DNA from: Actinostola sp. cb2023
Lineage: Eukaryota; Cnidaria; Anthozoa; Actiniaria; Actinostolidae
Reading direction: 5' to 3'
DNA length: 64,000 nt
NCBI GenBank assembly: GCA_033675265.1
Contig: JAUJYZ010000047.1
Span: forward strand, 1-64,000
The translations under genes and the position numbers were made by a program. Positions 44,219 to 55,600 of this stretch are shown here, one piece after another; positions within the stretch are counted from its first letter, which is position 1, and each line of letters opens with the position of its first letter. Below the pieces are notes generated by a model, which was given only the letters and a program-made list of their open reading frames with translations, ran no database searches and had not been told where the DNA came from.

Positions 44219-46051
44219 ATCGTGTCTAAAGTACCCTACAAGTGACCACGAGTGACCACGGATGACCACGAGTGACCACGGATGACCACGAGTGACCACG
44301 AGTGACCACGAGTGACCACGAGTGACCACGAGTGACCACGAGTGACCACGAATGACCACGGATACCAAATTGAAAAAATTAAGAAGCAAAAAAAAAAAAC
44401 CGATAGTAGAAAGAGATCGAAAAGGAAAAAACGACTGTTGGCGAGTGGTACGTTTATTACTTTATCAACTCAACTGTTTTTGAATCTTCAAATACGTAAC
44501 AATTAATTTATATAGTATGTTTAGAATAATAAGAACTTCCTAGCGTGTCATGAAATTAGTTTTGCAACGGGTTTTAATTCTATTTTGATTGACAAGTTTT
44601 TGCCGCAGTTTATGCGAGAACTAACATTATTTTACAATTGTGTACTTACTGGCGTAACACTTCGTGAAAAACTATTGTAATGCTTCAGTCATGTTTCACC
44701 CTCATAAAAACGGGTATGCTCTTTCTTTATATAACTACCACCAGTATCGTCACAATCTAGATCAAAGGGATGTTTCAAATTGAGCACTTCTTGGTTTACA
44801 AGAAATGTTGCGGTTCCTTTTATTCTGTTAGGCTTGACAGTCACAAAATAATCCTGTGACACATCCTGTTGTAAGCAAAGCTTAAAAATTTCTTTGATAG
44901 ACGGACTTCTTTTGTTGTAGATGGGTAGTCTTTCCCGATAACTTTCGATGTTTTCGTCTGAATCAGTGAATTCATGATCAAGGTTCCGATTGCAAGATGC
45001 TGGCTCCTCTTCGTCTGAACTTAACGTTATCTGAACTTGTTGCCTTCTTTTTCTCAAAGTTTGATCTTCTTCCTTTTTGGGTGTTAAGTCTTTCCGTTTC
45101 ATGATTAATCAGTTCAGTTGTGATGAAGGTCCAGTACATGCATGCAGGATCCACATGCAGTACTGAAACTGACAAGCAGACTCAATGACGCGCTTTTGGC
45201 ACTGAAATGGGTTTTTACCGTGAGAACGGCGAAAGATGATTGGCTGCTAAAGATTTCCTGAACGAAGTCATAATCGTCACTATAATTAGTGATTGGCCCC
45301 TTCATCAATTCATCCATCCATCCATGCATCCATCCATCCATCCATCCATTTATTCATTCATTTATAATTATCCGCGTTTATTCGATCATCCGCTCATTTA
45401 TTCGTTTCGGTTTGTTCGTTCATGAATGTGTTCGTTCATTCATTCATTCATTCTGTTACGGAAATCCGTCGAATTCGGTCCCGTAGGAGACAATAAACAA
45501 GAATCACGCTTAATTAACTGGCCTTGATGTTTATAAAAGCATTATAGTTTTTCACGAAGTGTTACGCCAGTAAGTACACAATTGTAAAATAATGTTAGTT
45601 CTCGCATAAACTGCGGCAAAAACTTGTCAATCCAAATAGAATTAAAACCCGTTGCAAAACTTTCATGACACGCTAGGAAGTTCTTATTCTAAACATACTA
45701 TATAAATTAATTGTTACGTATTTGAAGATTCAAAAACAGTTGAGTTGATAAAGTAATAAACGTACCACTCGCCTTTCCTTTTCGATCTCTTTCTACTATC
45801 GGTTTTTTTTTTGCTTCTTAATTTTTTCAGTTTGGTATCCGTGGTCATTCGTGGTCATTCGTAGTCACTCGTGGTCATCCGTGGTCACTCGTGGTCATCC
45901 GTGGTCACTCGTGGTCATCCGTGGTCACTCGTGGTCATCCGTGGTCACTCGTGGTCATCCGTGGTCACTCGTGGTCATCCGTGGTCACTCGTGGTCATCC
46001 GTGGTCACTCGTGGTCACTCGTGGTCACTTGTAGGGTACTTTAGACATGAT
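44219..46051. mobile_element. Foldback transposon with 10-bp subrepeats in its arms
   Basis: Arms of about 460-510 bp (44219-44680 and 45535-46051) begin ATCGTGTCTAAAGTACCCTA and continue into tandem GAGTGACCAC units: about 13 copies in the left arm, about 19 in the right. CGTTCTGAATG (11 bp) flanks both sides (44207-44217 and 46052-46062). Long inverted arms built of 10-bp repeats recall Drosophila FB elements; a 9-11-bp duplication also suits Mutator-like elements. The centre contains a 137-codon frame and CATC/CATT microsatellites (45308-45363, 45430-45450). Confidence 0.8.
44689..45102 (-). CDS. 137-aa charged protein ORF inside the foldback element (hypothetical)
   Basis: Starts MKRKDLTPKKEEDQTLRKRR, a basic nuclear-localisation-like stretch. 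An acidic SSDEEEPAS and DSDEN region follows, then a more structured C-terminal half with YFVTVKPNRIKGTATFLVN and HPFDLDCDDTGG. The composition looks like a real protein, and the frame fills the region between the arms, ending exactly where the left arm begins. I do not recognise the family. It may be a captured host gene piece or an accessory protein of the element. Confidence 0.45.
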   Translation of the reverse strand: MKRKDLTPKKEEDQTLRKRRQQVQITLSSDEEEPASCNRNLDHEFTDSDENIESYRERLPIYNKRSPSIKEIFKLCLQQDVSQDYFVTVKPNRIKGTATFLVNQEVLNLKHPFDLDCDDTGGSYIKKEHTRFYEGET

Positions 46052-46371
46052 CGTTCTGAATGAATGTTGTTTCTAGATACAACTTCAAGAGTATATTTAA
46101 ACTTTTTGTGTCATTTATCGGCTTATGGTAAAGTGAAGATACTCGAAGCTTCTTCAAGCTTTATTTACAGTATTTTGCTTGCATGATGTTCTACTTTACG
46201 GTATTATTAAAAGGTCGGTAAGGTTCCGACGGAAATGTAATGTTTCAGACACTTCAATAAATACGACACCGGCAACATCGTAAGTGTATTTCTAGACATT
46301 CGCCGTTTCTTTCAGAAATGCAAATTAACGGCTGCGTGTAAAAGTCAGTCAAGCTTGTAATGAGCAAAAAG

Positions 46372-46520
46372 TTGAGTGTAGTTTGAGTGCAATCTGAGTG
46401 TAGCTTGAGTGTAGCTTGAGTGTAGTGTAGTTTGAGTGTACTACACGCAGACTACACGCAGACTACATGCAGACTACACTCAGACTCCACGCAGACTCCA
46501 CGCAAACTACACGCAAAAAA
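46372..46520. repeat. Opposed arrays of 11-bp repeats
   Basis: About six GAGTGTAG(C/T)TT-type units face about six CTACACGCAGA-type units across 46440, so the two arrays can pair as one long hairpin. Confidence 0.75.
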
Positions 46521-48080
46521 TGTTAACATACTTCTAAGCAGTACTGTATATAACCTACAGATGCAAAGCCCCAAATCACAAACTATCAACTTTTCATATA
46601 AATAAGGCTGATTAGATTCCATGTCTACTGAAAACAATCCTCAATCCGTGTTAAACCAGCTAATACTTACATGATCTAGATTTGATAGATCTGACATAAG
46701 CTTACTACACTTTTATCGTCGATCTCTCGAACACATTCAAACACTGAGTGGATCACAACACAAACGTGACAAACACACAATGAATCCAATCTACTCACCA
46801 CAACACAAGAAATGAGCACTACAAGTACACAGACAGAGTTGCGCTAAGGTTTGTTTTGATACTGTTCAGTGTCTTCTCGAAGAAATTCCAACTTCGTTCC
46901 CAGGCCCGCTCACTGCGGATTTTTTTCCACAGGAAGCCCAAATGTCAGTCAGCCTCATCTACTGGGGGCCGTTCTTCACTGATGTAAAAAGGGTAGGGGT
47001 TGTAATTCCGTCGGAAAACCTTAAAAAAATACCCTAAAAATATCAAAACAGTGACCAAAATATCCCCCCTAATATGTAGAAATGATTCTTTTGTAGAAAG
47101 GATTGTTTTGAATTTCTTAACCTGTTTTGCAAACTAAGTTTTCCCTCGCGACATCTTCACTGACATACTAGTTGTGAAGGACGTTGTGAAGTAATATTTC
47201 AAGACCGCTAAGCTAGCCTTTGTTCACTCGTTGAACCTGCCAGTTCTGCAAGGCTTTTGTTTACATACGTTGATACCACGCATCGATCTCATTACGGATA
47301 TCTTACTTAAAGCCAAATTCGACTTGGAATCTTGGATGGATCAGTTAAATCTACCTTAGTATTCGAAGACAAACCGCCAAAACTTCCCACCCTTGAGACA
47401 CGTACAGTCTCGTCTGCAATGAAAGCAAAGCGATGATTCTTCTGAAGGCATTGACGAAAGTAGTCGCGCACTGTGTTAGCGGCTTTAGTCAGGGAGCAAT
47501 TCATGTTTAGAACTTGCCATTGAAGTGAAAAATACGTATGCACACATGCTACGATGCTAATGGCTGTCAAATATAGAATCAAAGAAAACCTGCTCAAGTT
47601 TTGCAAAAGCTCAGTGTATTTTATCACTCTAGCTTTATATAAATATTTGTCATTCCAAAAGGGGGCCGGATGGCTAGCCACCGCCCTTCACCATCCATGG
47701 GTCCACCACTGAGCTTTCGTCAAGACCTGCATAACTACAGTTCAAAAACCAATAGCATGGAGAATATGTTTTAATTACGCGATGTTGAAATAAATCTGAT
47801 CTTACAGCTAAACTACGTGCCCATTCCCATCCATTGCAATGAAGTTTTGAAGTTTAGACTCGCGAGTCGCGAGTCGCGAACATTCAGACAGAAAAGTCAA
47901 ATCTCCAGGAATATATCTATAAGAAAAAAGTATCAGGTTTATCAGTTTAACGTTTTTGAGAAAATATTTAGTAATAATAATAATTAGAATATAGTCATAT
48001 ACTCACTCGACCAATCAGCGCCCAGCATTTGTGCGCTCTATATCTCATAAAGTAACTAATAGGGCTTTAACAATGGACTC
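46521..48080. other. No confident gene
   Basis: Contains a 14-mer copy (46928-46941) and a hAT-like end (47661-47716). A 124-codon minus-strand frame (47307-47681) overlaps that end. No splice-bounded or family-recognisable coding sequence was found. Confidence 0.35.
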
Positions 48081-48281
48081 ATTAGTATTCTCTATATAGA
48101 GAATACTAATAAAGCTTTTTGTTTTCTTGTTACAAAGCCTTATTAGTATTCTCTATATAGGGAATACTAATGACTAACTTAGAGAATACTAGAGTGCAAA
48201 TATTATATCCGTGAAATAGTTAACTAACTAAATAGTACTAATAAATAGCGCTTATTTCACGGATATAATATTTGCACTCTA
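48081..48281. repeat. Cluster of palindromes
   Basis: A perfect 30-bp palindrome at 48081-48110 (ATTAGTATTCTCTAT and complement) has a near-perfect second copy at 48142-48171. Then a 29-bp perfect inverted repeat (TAGAGTGCAAATATTATATC...) at 48190-48218 and 48253-48281 encloses 34 nt. Likely small nested MITEs. Confidence 0.75.
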
Positions 48282-48710
48282 ATATATATAACGTGTACTA
48301 AACTATATACAAAAAATATTATAATACAATATTAGTTTAATCTTCAAACACTATTCAAATATTATATCATAATCCAATAAATCGACACTGTTATTGGGAT
48401 TTGTTATTTTTAAAAGCAGCTAGATTTATACATGAAAAATGATACAGACATACAGATCATAACTATACTAAACACTAAAGAAACGTAGCGAGTCACTTAA
48501 TCTTCAAAATGAAATCACAAACGAGTTTCTCCATGTTCTACAAGAAGTGTAGATGTACGGATATTCATCAGTCATCCAAGTTCTCCAAGTTCTCCGTATG
48601 ATTATTGCGATATAGGTAGCCCAATCTTTCAATATATTAAATGTCCACGTCGTGCTTATCACATCAGTTCAATCATTTCACAATTCATTGGCAAACATCT
48701 GGCCCTGTGA

Positions 48711-50045
48711 AACCGCACCCTAGTCAACGGTCGAAAAACTCACCCTGCATGGTCAACGGTGAAAACACGCCCTGGTCAACGGTCGAAAACTCACCCTGGT
48801 CAACGGTGAAAACTCACCCTAGTCAACGGTGAAAGCGCATCCTTGTCAACGGTGAACGCACACCCTGGTCAATAGTGAAAACTCACCCTGGTCAATGGTG
48901 AAAACTCACCCTGGTCAACAGTGAAAACGCACCCTGTTCAACGGTGAAAACCCACCCTGGTCAACGGTGAAAACTCACCCTGGTCAAAAGTGAAAACGCA
49001 CCCTGGTCAACGGTGAAACCTCACCCTGGTCAACAGTGAAACCTCACCCTGGTCAACGGTGAAAATTCAATCTGGTCAACAGTGAAAACGCACCCTGGTC
49101 AACGGTGAAAACGCACCTGGTCAACGGTGAAAACTCACCCTGGTCAACAGTGAAAACGTACGCACCCTAGTCAACGGTGAAAACTCACGCTGATACTGAT
49201 CATAAACGGTGAAACCTCACCCTGGTACTGAAATGGTGAAACCTCTCCCTGGTCAACGGTGAAAATTCAATCTGGTCAACAGTGAAAACGCACCCTGGTC
49301 AACGGTGAAAACGCACCTGGTCAACGGTGAAAACTCACCCTGGTCAACAGTGAAAACGTACGCACCCTAGTCAACGGTGAAAACTCACGCTGATACTGAT
49401 CATAAACGGTGAAACCTCACCCTGGTACTGAAATGGTGAAACCTCTCGCTGGTACTGAAACCGCATCCTCAGGAACCCAGGGGTATATTCTGTCGCTCGT
49501 TACTCGTTCCCAAAGAAATACCCCTGGGAACGAAGTCTGTTGGAGCTTGTTCCGGAAATCAAAATTCAAAATGGCGGCTGTCCTATTCAAACCAGAAATA
49601 CTTGATACTGATTGGTCGACCATATAAGGTCGACCAATCAGAAACGAGAGTAATTTTGACTTCCGGAACAAGTTCCAACAGACTTCGTTCCCAGGGGTAT
49701 TTCTCTGGGAGCGAGTAACGAGCGACAGAATATACCCCTGGGTTCCCGAGGATGCTGAAACCGGCGGTGAAACCTCACCCTGGTCAATGGTGAAAACTCA
49801 CCCTGGTCAACAGTGAAAACGCACCCTGGTCAACGGTGGATGCAACGGTGAAAACTCACCCTGATACTGATCATAAACGGTGAAACCTCACCCTGGTCAA
49901 CGGTGAAAACTCACCCTGGTCAACAGTGAAAACGCACCCTGGTCAACGGTAAAAACGCACCATGGTAAAAACGGTGAAACCTCACCCTGGTACTGAAATG
50001 GTGGAACCTCACCCCGGTACTGAAACGGTCAAACCTCACCCTGGG
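48711..50045. repeat. 22-23-bp minisatellite CACCCTGGTCAACGGTGAAAA
   Basis: About 45 imperfect copies. A block of about 180 bp (for example 49060-49240) is repeated at 49260-49440, a higher-order duplication. The array is interrupted by an inserted MITE at 49464-49754. Confidence 0.9.
49464..49754. mobile_element. 291-bp foldback MITE with 9-bp target duplication
   Basis: CTGAAACCG is duplicated at 49455-49463 and 49755-49763. The ends are CATCCTCAGGAACCCAGGGG and the complement; arms of about 130 bp include GTATATTCTGTCGCTCGTTA. A 9-bp duplication with long inverted ends is characteristic of Mutator-like elements. Confidence 0.85.
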
Positions 50046-51019
50046 ACACTGTTGTGTCGTCGCCATGTGATTATCCCACGTGGTCGAGGCCATGTGATCA
50101 TCCTACGTGGTTGAGGCTATGTAATCATCCCACGTGGTATTCTCTGAAAAAAAATATTGCTCAAGTATCTAGAGTCGTCGAACGAACCATCATGTCGAAG
50201 AATCCATTCTACAGATAGTCAACGGTGAAAATTCTTATCCATACATGCAAAATAACAATGAATCATCCTGTGCAGTCGCCCAACAAAAACATCTTGACGA
50301 AGGGTTCATTCTACAAATAAACTCGTGCAAACTCTCACCTCGATACACGCAGCGAGCAAGCATTTCAACATACCATTCATTCGATGGAGCCTGATTCATT
50401 CTACAGATAAACCCTTGCTAAACAGCATATACATTCAACACTTACTTTAAATAGAGTCAAACAATTCAACATTCAAGTACGTATTCGAATCAAGTTCACC
50501 CTGAGGCTTCGGCTTCAACTCGTTCAGTGGTGCTGGTGGAGCACAGTGGAACAACCCGCGGTCATTCTTCGTCTACTGCAGGTCGTCGAACAGGAACGAC
50601 CTCGGCCATGTTCAGATTCGCGTGGGTCGTAAACCAAAAAGAAAAGAAGAAAGTTCCTCCGACCACTGTTCCTCTGGAAACTGAGCAAGAAGGGAGTGCT
50701 GAACATTGATTTCGTATTTTGAATGTTATTACTAGGGCCGGTGGGCTTCCTATGGAAGTCGCCTGAGTCTAAAAGTGCAGGCTGTTCTTCTTCGTCCACG
50801 TCTTTTGACCTCAAACGTGAAAGTGGCTTCTAATGCGCGTGCGCCCTGTGCCGGCCCCTGAGATACATCGAAGGCTCAGATATCCGAAAAGTTGTCGAAT
50901 GAGACCGATTGCCGAGAGATTGTTAAAGGAAGCAAAGTGCTATAATTCAATGTACGAAATCACCGAAAGCTCTACAACTATGTTGAGTATGAAGAACAAA
51001 ACATGTTGGAACCTTTTAT
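50046..51019. other. No confident gene
   Basis: Begins with three copies of a ~27-bp CATGTGAT(T/C)ATCC(C/T)ACGTGG unit (50070-50135). Two small overlapping frames near 50530-50810 are unrecognised. Confidence 0.35.
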
Positions 51020-51864
51020 GGGACCGGTCATTATTAATGTAGGGGGGGGGGGGGGGGGGGGGGGGAATTATTTTCCCGGAAGATAAAGTTTGTCAAGGCC
51101 CCCCCCCCCCCCCCTATGGCGCGAGAATGGCGACCAGCCCCCCCCCCCCCCCCCCCCCCCCTCATAATCCACATTTTAGTGACGACCAACCCCCCTTCCC
51201 CCCCTCCCCCAAACTCTTCATATCATCTTGACTTGTCGTGCGTCCACTTTTTCTGGATGTTCTTTGGGGAGGTGGCTCATTATATTCTTACTAGTGAAAC
51301 AAGGGTGCTTTGCACTTGATTCATGTGAGCTGATTGGAAATACTATGGAAAGACTTGAACTGATATAAGATTTGAAAGTATGCAGTATGTGATGAAGCAA
51401 AATGTTAAAATATCAATCTAGATCTTTCCATAGTGTTTACAATAATTTTATAATTAGACCATGAATCTGTTTATTACTTTTACTCTGGTTTTATTATAGT
51501 GGCCTGTGTTATTCTCTTTTAGAATCAATTAATCATTCTAATAAACTTGTTTGTTCCTCAGTGGCTCTGTTCACATTTTTGGCTCTTCAAGGGAAACTCA
51601 ATACCCCCCCCCCCCCCCCCCCCCCTTCTGATAGTTATTTTAATCATGACCCACCCCCTGTCCTATTTAAAAACTCACCTGACCCCCCCCCCCCTGACCC
51701 CTATGATTTCCCACCCCTACCCCCCCCCCCTTCTGATAGTTATTTTAATCATGACCCACCCCCTGTCCTATTTAAAAACTCACCTGACCCCCCCCCCCCC
51801 CCCCCCCCCCTGACCCCTATGATTTCCCACCCCCCACCCCCCTACATTAATAATGACCGGTCCC
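51020..51864. mobile_element. Inverted-repeat element rich in G/C homopolymers
   Basis: GGGACCGGTCATTATTAATG at the left and its complement at the right enclose poly-G (51043-51064) and poly-C runs (51101-51113, 51139-51161, 51604-51625, 51682-51694, 51789-51810). A unit of about 110 bp with TTCTGATAGTTATTTTAATC is tandemly duplicated (51605-51715, 51719-51835). Homopolymer lengths are unreliable. Confidence 0.6.
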
Positions 51865-52078
51865 TTAGTAAAGTTGATAGACCGGTCGAGAGACCGTGTT
51901 TTATCGGCAAGTAAAGATCCGAGCCGAAGGCGAAAGATCGTGAATGTGTAAAGAGACTCCAGAACTGAAATTGAAATAATGTTCAAAATCTAAAAGTCTA
52001 AACATCGGTGTTTCTAAATAAATCATTCAGTGCATGTTTTAAGAGGTTTTCTTAAACACATAATTGTTTGCAGGAGAA

Positions 52079-52890
52079 CATAAGTAGGAGCATCCATGCT
52101 ACATATTGGGTCTATATCACGGCGTTTGAACAGCTTTGGCTATTTTTAGAACACGATATCTCGAAATTGACCAATCACTGTGCACTTCCGGTTTTATTTG
52201 CAGCAATTCGTTTTATTTGTGGCAACTCGTTTTATTTGCTGCAACTCGTTTTATTTGTTGCAACTCGTTTTATTTGCTGCAACTCGTTTTATTTGTTGCA
52301 ACTCGTTTTATTTGTAGCAACTCGTTTTATTTGTAGCAACTCGTTTTATTTGTAGCAACTCGTTTTATTTGTAGCAACTCGTTTTATTTGTAGCAACTCG
52401 TTTTATTTGTAGCAACTCGTTTTATTTGTAGCAACTCGTTTTATTTGTAGCAACTCGTTTTATTTGCAGCAACTCGTTTTATTTGTAGCAACTCGTTTTA
52501 TTTGTAGCAACTCGTTTTATTTGTAGCAACTCGTTTTATTTGTAGCAACTCGTTTTATTTGTAGCAACTCGTTTTATTTGCAGCAACTCGTTTTATTTGT
52601 AGCAACTCGTTTTATTTGCAGCAACTCGTTTTATTTGTAGCAACTCGTTTTATTTGCAATAATAACTCGTTTTATTTGTAGCAACTCGTTTTATTTGTAG
52701 CAACTCGTTTTATTTGTAGCAACTCGTTTTATTTGCAGCAACTCGTTTTATTTGTAGCAACTCGTTTTATTTGTAGCAACTCGTTAATTTGCAGCAACAG
52801 TGATTGGTCAATTTCGTGTTCTAAAAATAGCCAAACTTGTTCAAACACCGTGACAGATTTTAATGCTACATGGACATACTCCTACTTATG
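52079..52890. mobile_element. MITE with an internal 19-bp minisatellite
   Basis: Arms of about 110 bp (CATAAGTAGGAG... with GTGTTTGAACA, TAGCCAAA, AAATTGACCAATCACTG and complements) enclose the tandem array at 52190-52795. The array is about 32 copies of TTTTATTTGTAGCAACTCG with CAGC/TTGC variants. No ORF. Confidence 0.8.
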
Positions 52891-53773
52891 GGCTCTTGAT
52901 TATTGCTTGGATCGATTGTGACGCTTTTCGGCCGAAAAGTGATGACACTAACATATATTGGGCTGCCTGTGGTGATGTCAGCGGTTGGGCCTGGGACCGA
53001 GTCTACAATGAACTAGAGACAATAACTCGTGAAGCAGCTGCGAACAGCTGGAGCCAGGGAAGGAACCGAGTTTGAAAGGGTCAGTTTTGGCGTCGTTCTG
53101 CGTTTTAGCGTTGACCTCTTCAGTATTGTGGTGAGTATGTGACATTCCACACTTAGCAATGTTGTAAACATTTTACTCTGAGGGAGGACTGACGTCAGTA
53201 TATTTAGTGATTTTTTTTACACACTGTCAAAGTTTCATTGTAACCGGTAGTCCCTATCTATACACTGACACAGTCTCTACTAGTTTAACCGCTATTCCCT
53301 ATCAGTCTCTATTAGTTTAACCGCTATTCCCTATCGATTGTTAACAAGTAAATTATTAACTTCGTAGTACAGACACTAAATACGACCAATAGAAAATACT
53401 CAGGAAACATGTATATAGTATATGCACATGTAGACTGTGTATCACATATACAATGTATATACATGTACCATACGAAATCCCAATATTAGTGCTTCCTATG
53501 ATCAAAATTAATCAATTGATTGATTTAATTTATTAGAAAAGTTTCCTGTTATTTACATAAGTGAGGCCAAACTGTATTTCTTCAGTCATCTGACTTCTAT
53601 CTGAATCCACCATCCACAAATTGTACCATACATGTATTCATTCAAGCTTTAGCCTAAATGGACAATAAGTGGAGTATGAGATGTAGTACTATTCATTTAC
53701 CAGCTGCAACAAGTCTATTCATCACGAACTATTACCAAGCGAGAAAGTTACTTCATTACTTACAAAGTCTATT
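52891..53773. other. No gene recognised
   Basis: Contains one 14-mer copy (52958-52971) and a short duplicated AACCGCTATTCCCTATC (about 53290 and 53318). Confidence 0.4.
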
Positions 53774-54199
53774 CTTGTTAACCAGTTGTGTCCCTTGGTA
53801 CAGTACATGTATACTGTATTCTTGTTAACCAGTTGTGTCCCTTGGTACAGTACATGTATACTGTATTCATGTTAACCAGTTGTGTCCCTTGGTACAGTAC
53901 ATGTATACTGTATTCATGTTAACCAGTTGTGTCCCTTGGTACAGTACATGTATACTGTATTCATGTTAACCAGTTGTGTCCCTTGGTACAGTACATGTAT
54001 ACTGTATTCATGTTAACCAGTTGTGTCCCTTGGTACAGTACATGTATACTGTATTCATGTTAACCAGTTGTGTCCCTTGGTACAGTACATGTATACTGTA
54101 TTCATGTTAACCAGTTGTGTCCCTTGGTACAGTACATGTATACTGTATTCATGTTAACCAGTTGTGTCCCTTGGTACAGTACATGTATACTGTATTCAT
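53774..54199. repeat. 47-bp minisatellite, nine copies
   Basis: The unit contains GTTAACCAGTTGTGTCCCTT and GTACAGTACATGTATACTGT, the latter partly palindromic. Copies are almost identical, so the expansion is recent. Confidence 0.95.
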
Positions 54200-55309
54200 G
54201 TTGTGGAGAGAGTCAGAGAAAGAGAGAACTTATGAAAAACCTTTTTTTGTCCCATTGTGTATAATTGAGTTAATAAAACCTCACAACAGCTACACCAGGG
54301 TCAGACCAAACGGTAATCTCGTGCTTTATAGTAACTACAATGTTTGTAAATACGTACCTCAATTATATACTGATTCAATTTGTTTATTAAAATGTGTGTG
54401 TGAATAAACTTGAACTTGAACAAAAAATATAAAAAATAAAAACTTGAATTTGAACTTGAAAGTGTCAGATAGTTAAAGTTGTTCATGTAATAGACCTGCA
54501 TGCTTATGATTGATGTATAAATTATCATGTATTGTTGTCATTGTCACAGCTTTTTAATTGAATTCCACTTGTGGGGCATTTTACCATAAAAGAACACGCG
54601 AAATATCACTTTACATATTGGCACACAGAAAAAGAGTAAAAATATAGCCTAACTTGAAAGAACCAAGAAAAAAAACAATAAACAATTGTATCGTGATTCT
54701 CTTAAGATTTTGTTCTACATTATTTTCCGATAATGTCGTCTCAAAATAACCGTGCGAAATTTGTTAGTATAGTAGTTTCATAGAATTTGTCATTCATTGG
54801 ATGACGAGGGAATTCCACGTTGAATTCACGAGAAAAGGCGATATCGCGAAAATTTTCTTGAATGCCATAACGGTTCTCTTTGTCTTAGAAATATATAGTT
54901 TTTAGACAATTTTGAGTCGCTTATATCGCCCGTCGCTAAGAAAGCCAGTGCAGTGTTCAGTCTTTCGCTACGCTAGCCAATAGGAATCAAGCGAAATTGA
55001 ATACTAAATCAGTTTATTTGAAGAACAAAAGTTGTTTTCTTCAGTCGTTTTAACGTCTACATTTACGGACAATCTACAACAGAAACACAGCTATAGATCT
55101 AGATATGGATAACATTCATAATTAACGAAAACTTACAACCAGAAAGACGGTTAAAAGCGATGGCACGCTGACTCAAGTTTTCACAATCACTGAATCAGTC
55201 TTGACAAACTTGTAAGTATACTTTTCTGATAATTTTCTGTATAACAAAGAAGTTAATCGGAAAGATATAAAACTACGGTCTTATCCTATCCTCACACTAA
55301 ATAATAAAT
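54200..55309. other. No gene recognised
   Basis: An AATAAACTTGAACTTGAAC tail-like sequence at 54400-54420 may be the 3' end of a retroposon. Otherwise no structure seen. Confidence 0.35.
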
Positions 55310-55600
55310 AAATAACTGTTTATTTAAATGTCCAATGTGTTCTAGTGCTTGCGCACTAATTGGGGGACACTGTATACTCTCACACACACTACCAGTACAT
55401 TCTAATATTCTCAGCATACAACTTTCATCTCACTAGTTCGTTTTTATTGAGGGAGGAAAACCGGAGTACTCGGAGAAAAACCCTCGAAGCAAGGGAGAGA
55501 ACGAACTGACAAACTCAAATCACATGTGATCACAGGTCCGGGAATCGAACCCGGGAAACAGAGATGACAGACCGAGGCTCTCCACTCGGCCACCCTTGCT
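55310..55600 (-). mobile_element. tRNA-derived SINE
   Basis: On the minus strand the head reads GCAAGGGTGGCCGAGTGGAG (A box TGGCCGAGTGG, complement of 55582-55592). The B box GGTTCGATTCC is the complement of 55541-55551, giving a tRNA-like 5' region. A body with CTCCGAGTACTCCGGTTTTC follows, then a tail of ATTTATT units. The body motif is of the kind conserved between SINE families. It is not a functional tRNA gene, because the acceptor-stem partner is missing. Confidence 0.8.

Noticed and set aside
47307..47681. 124-codon minus-strand ORF
   Set aside because: It begins in a hAT-like terminal repeat, shows no family features and has no supporting splice or start context.
50524..50814. Overlapping 60- and 96-codon frames on opposite strands
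   Set aside because: Same region on both strands, no recognised domain, no exon borders.
55530..55600. Functional tRNA gene
   Set aside because: A and B boxes are present but there is no matching acceptor stem and a SINE body follows.
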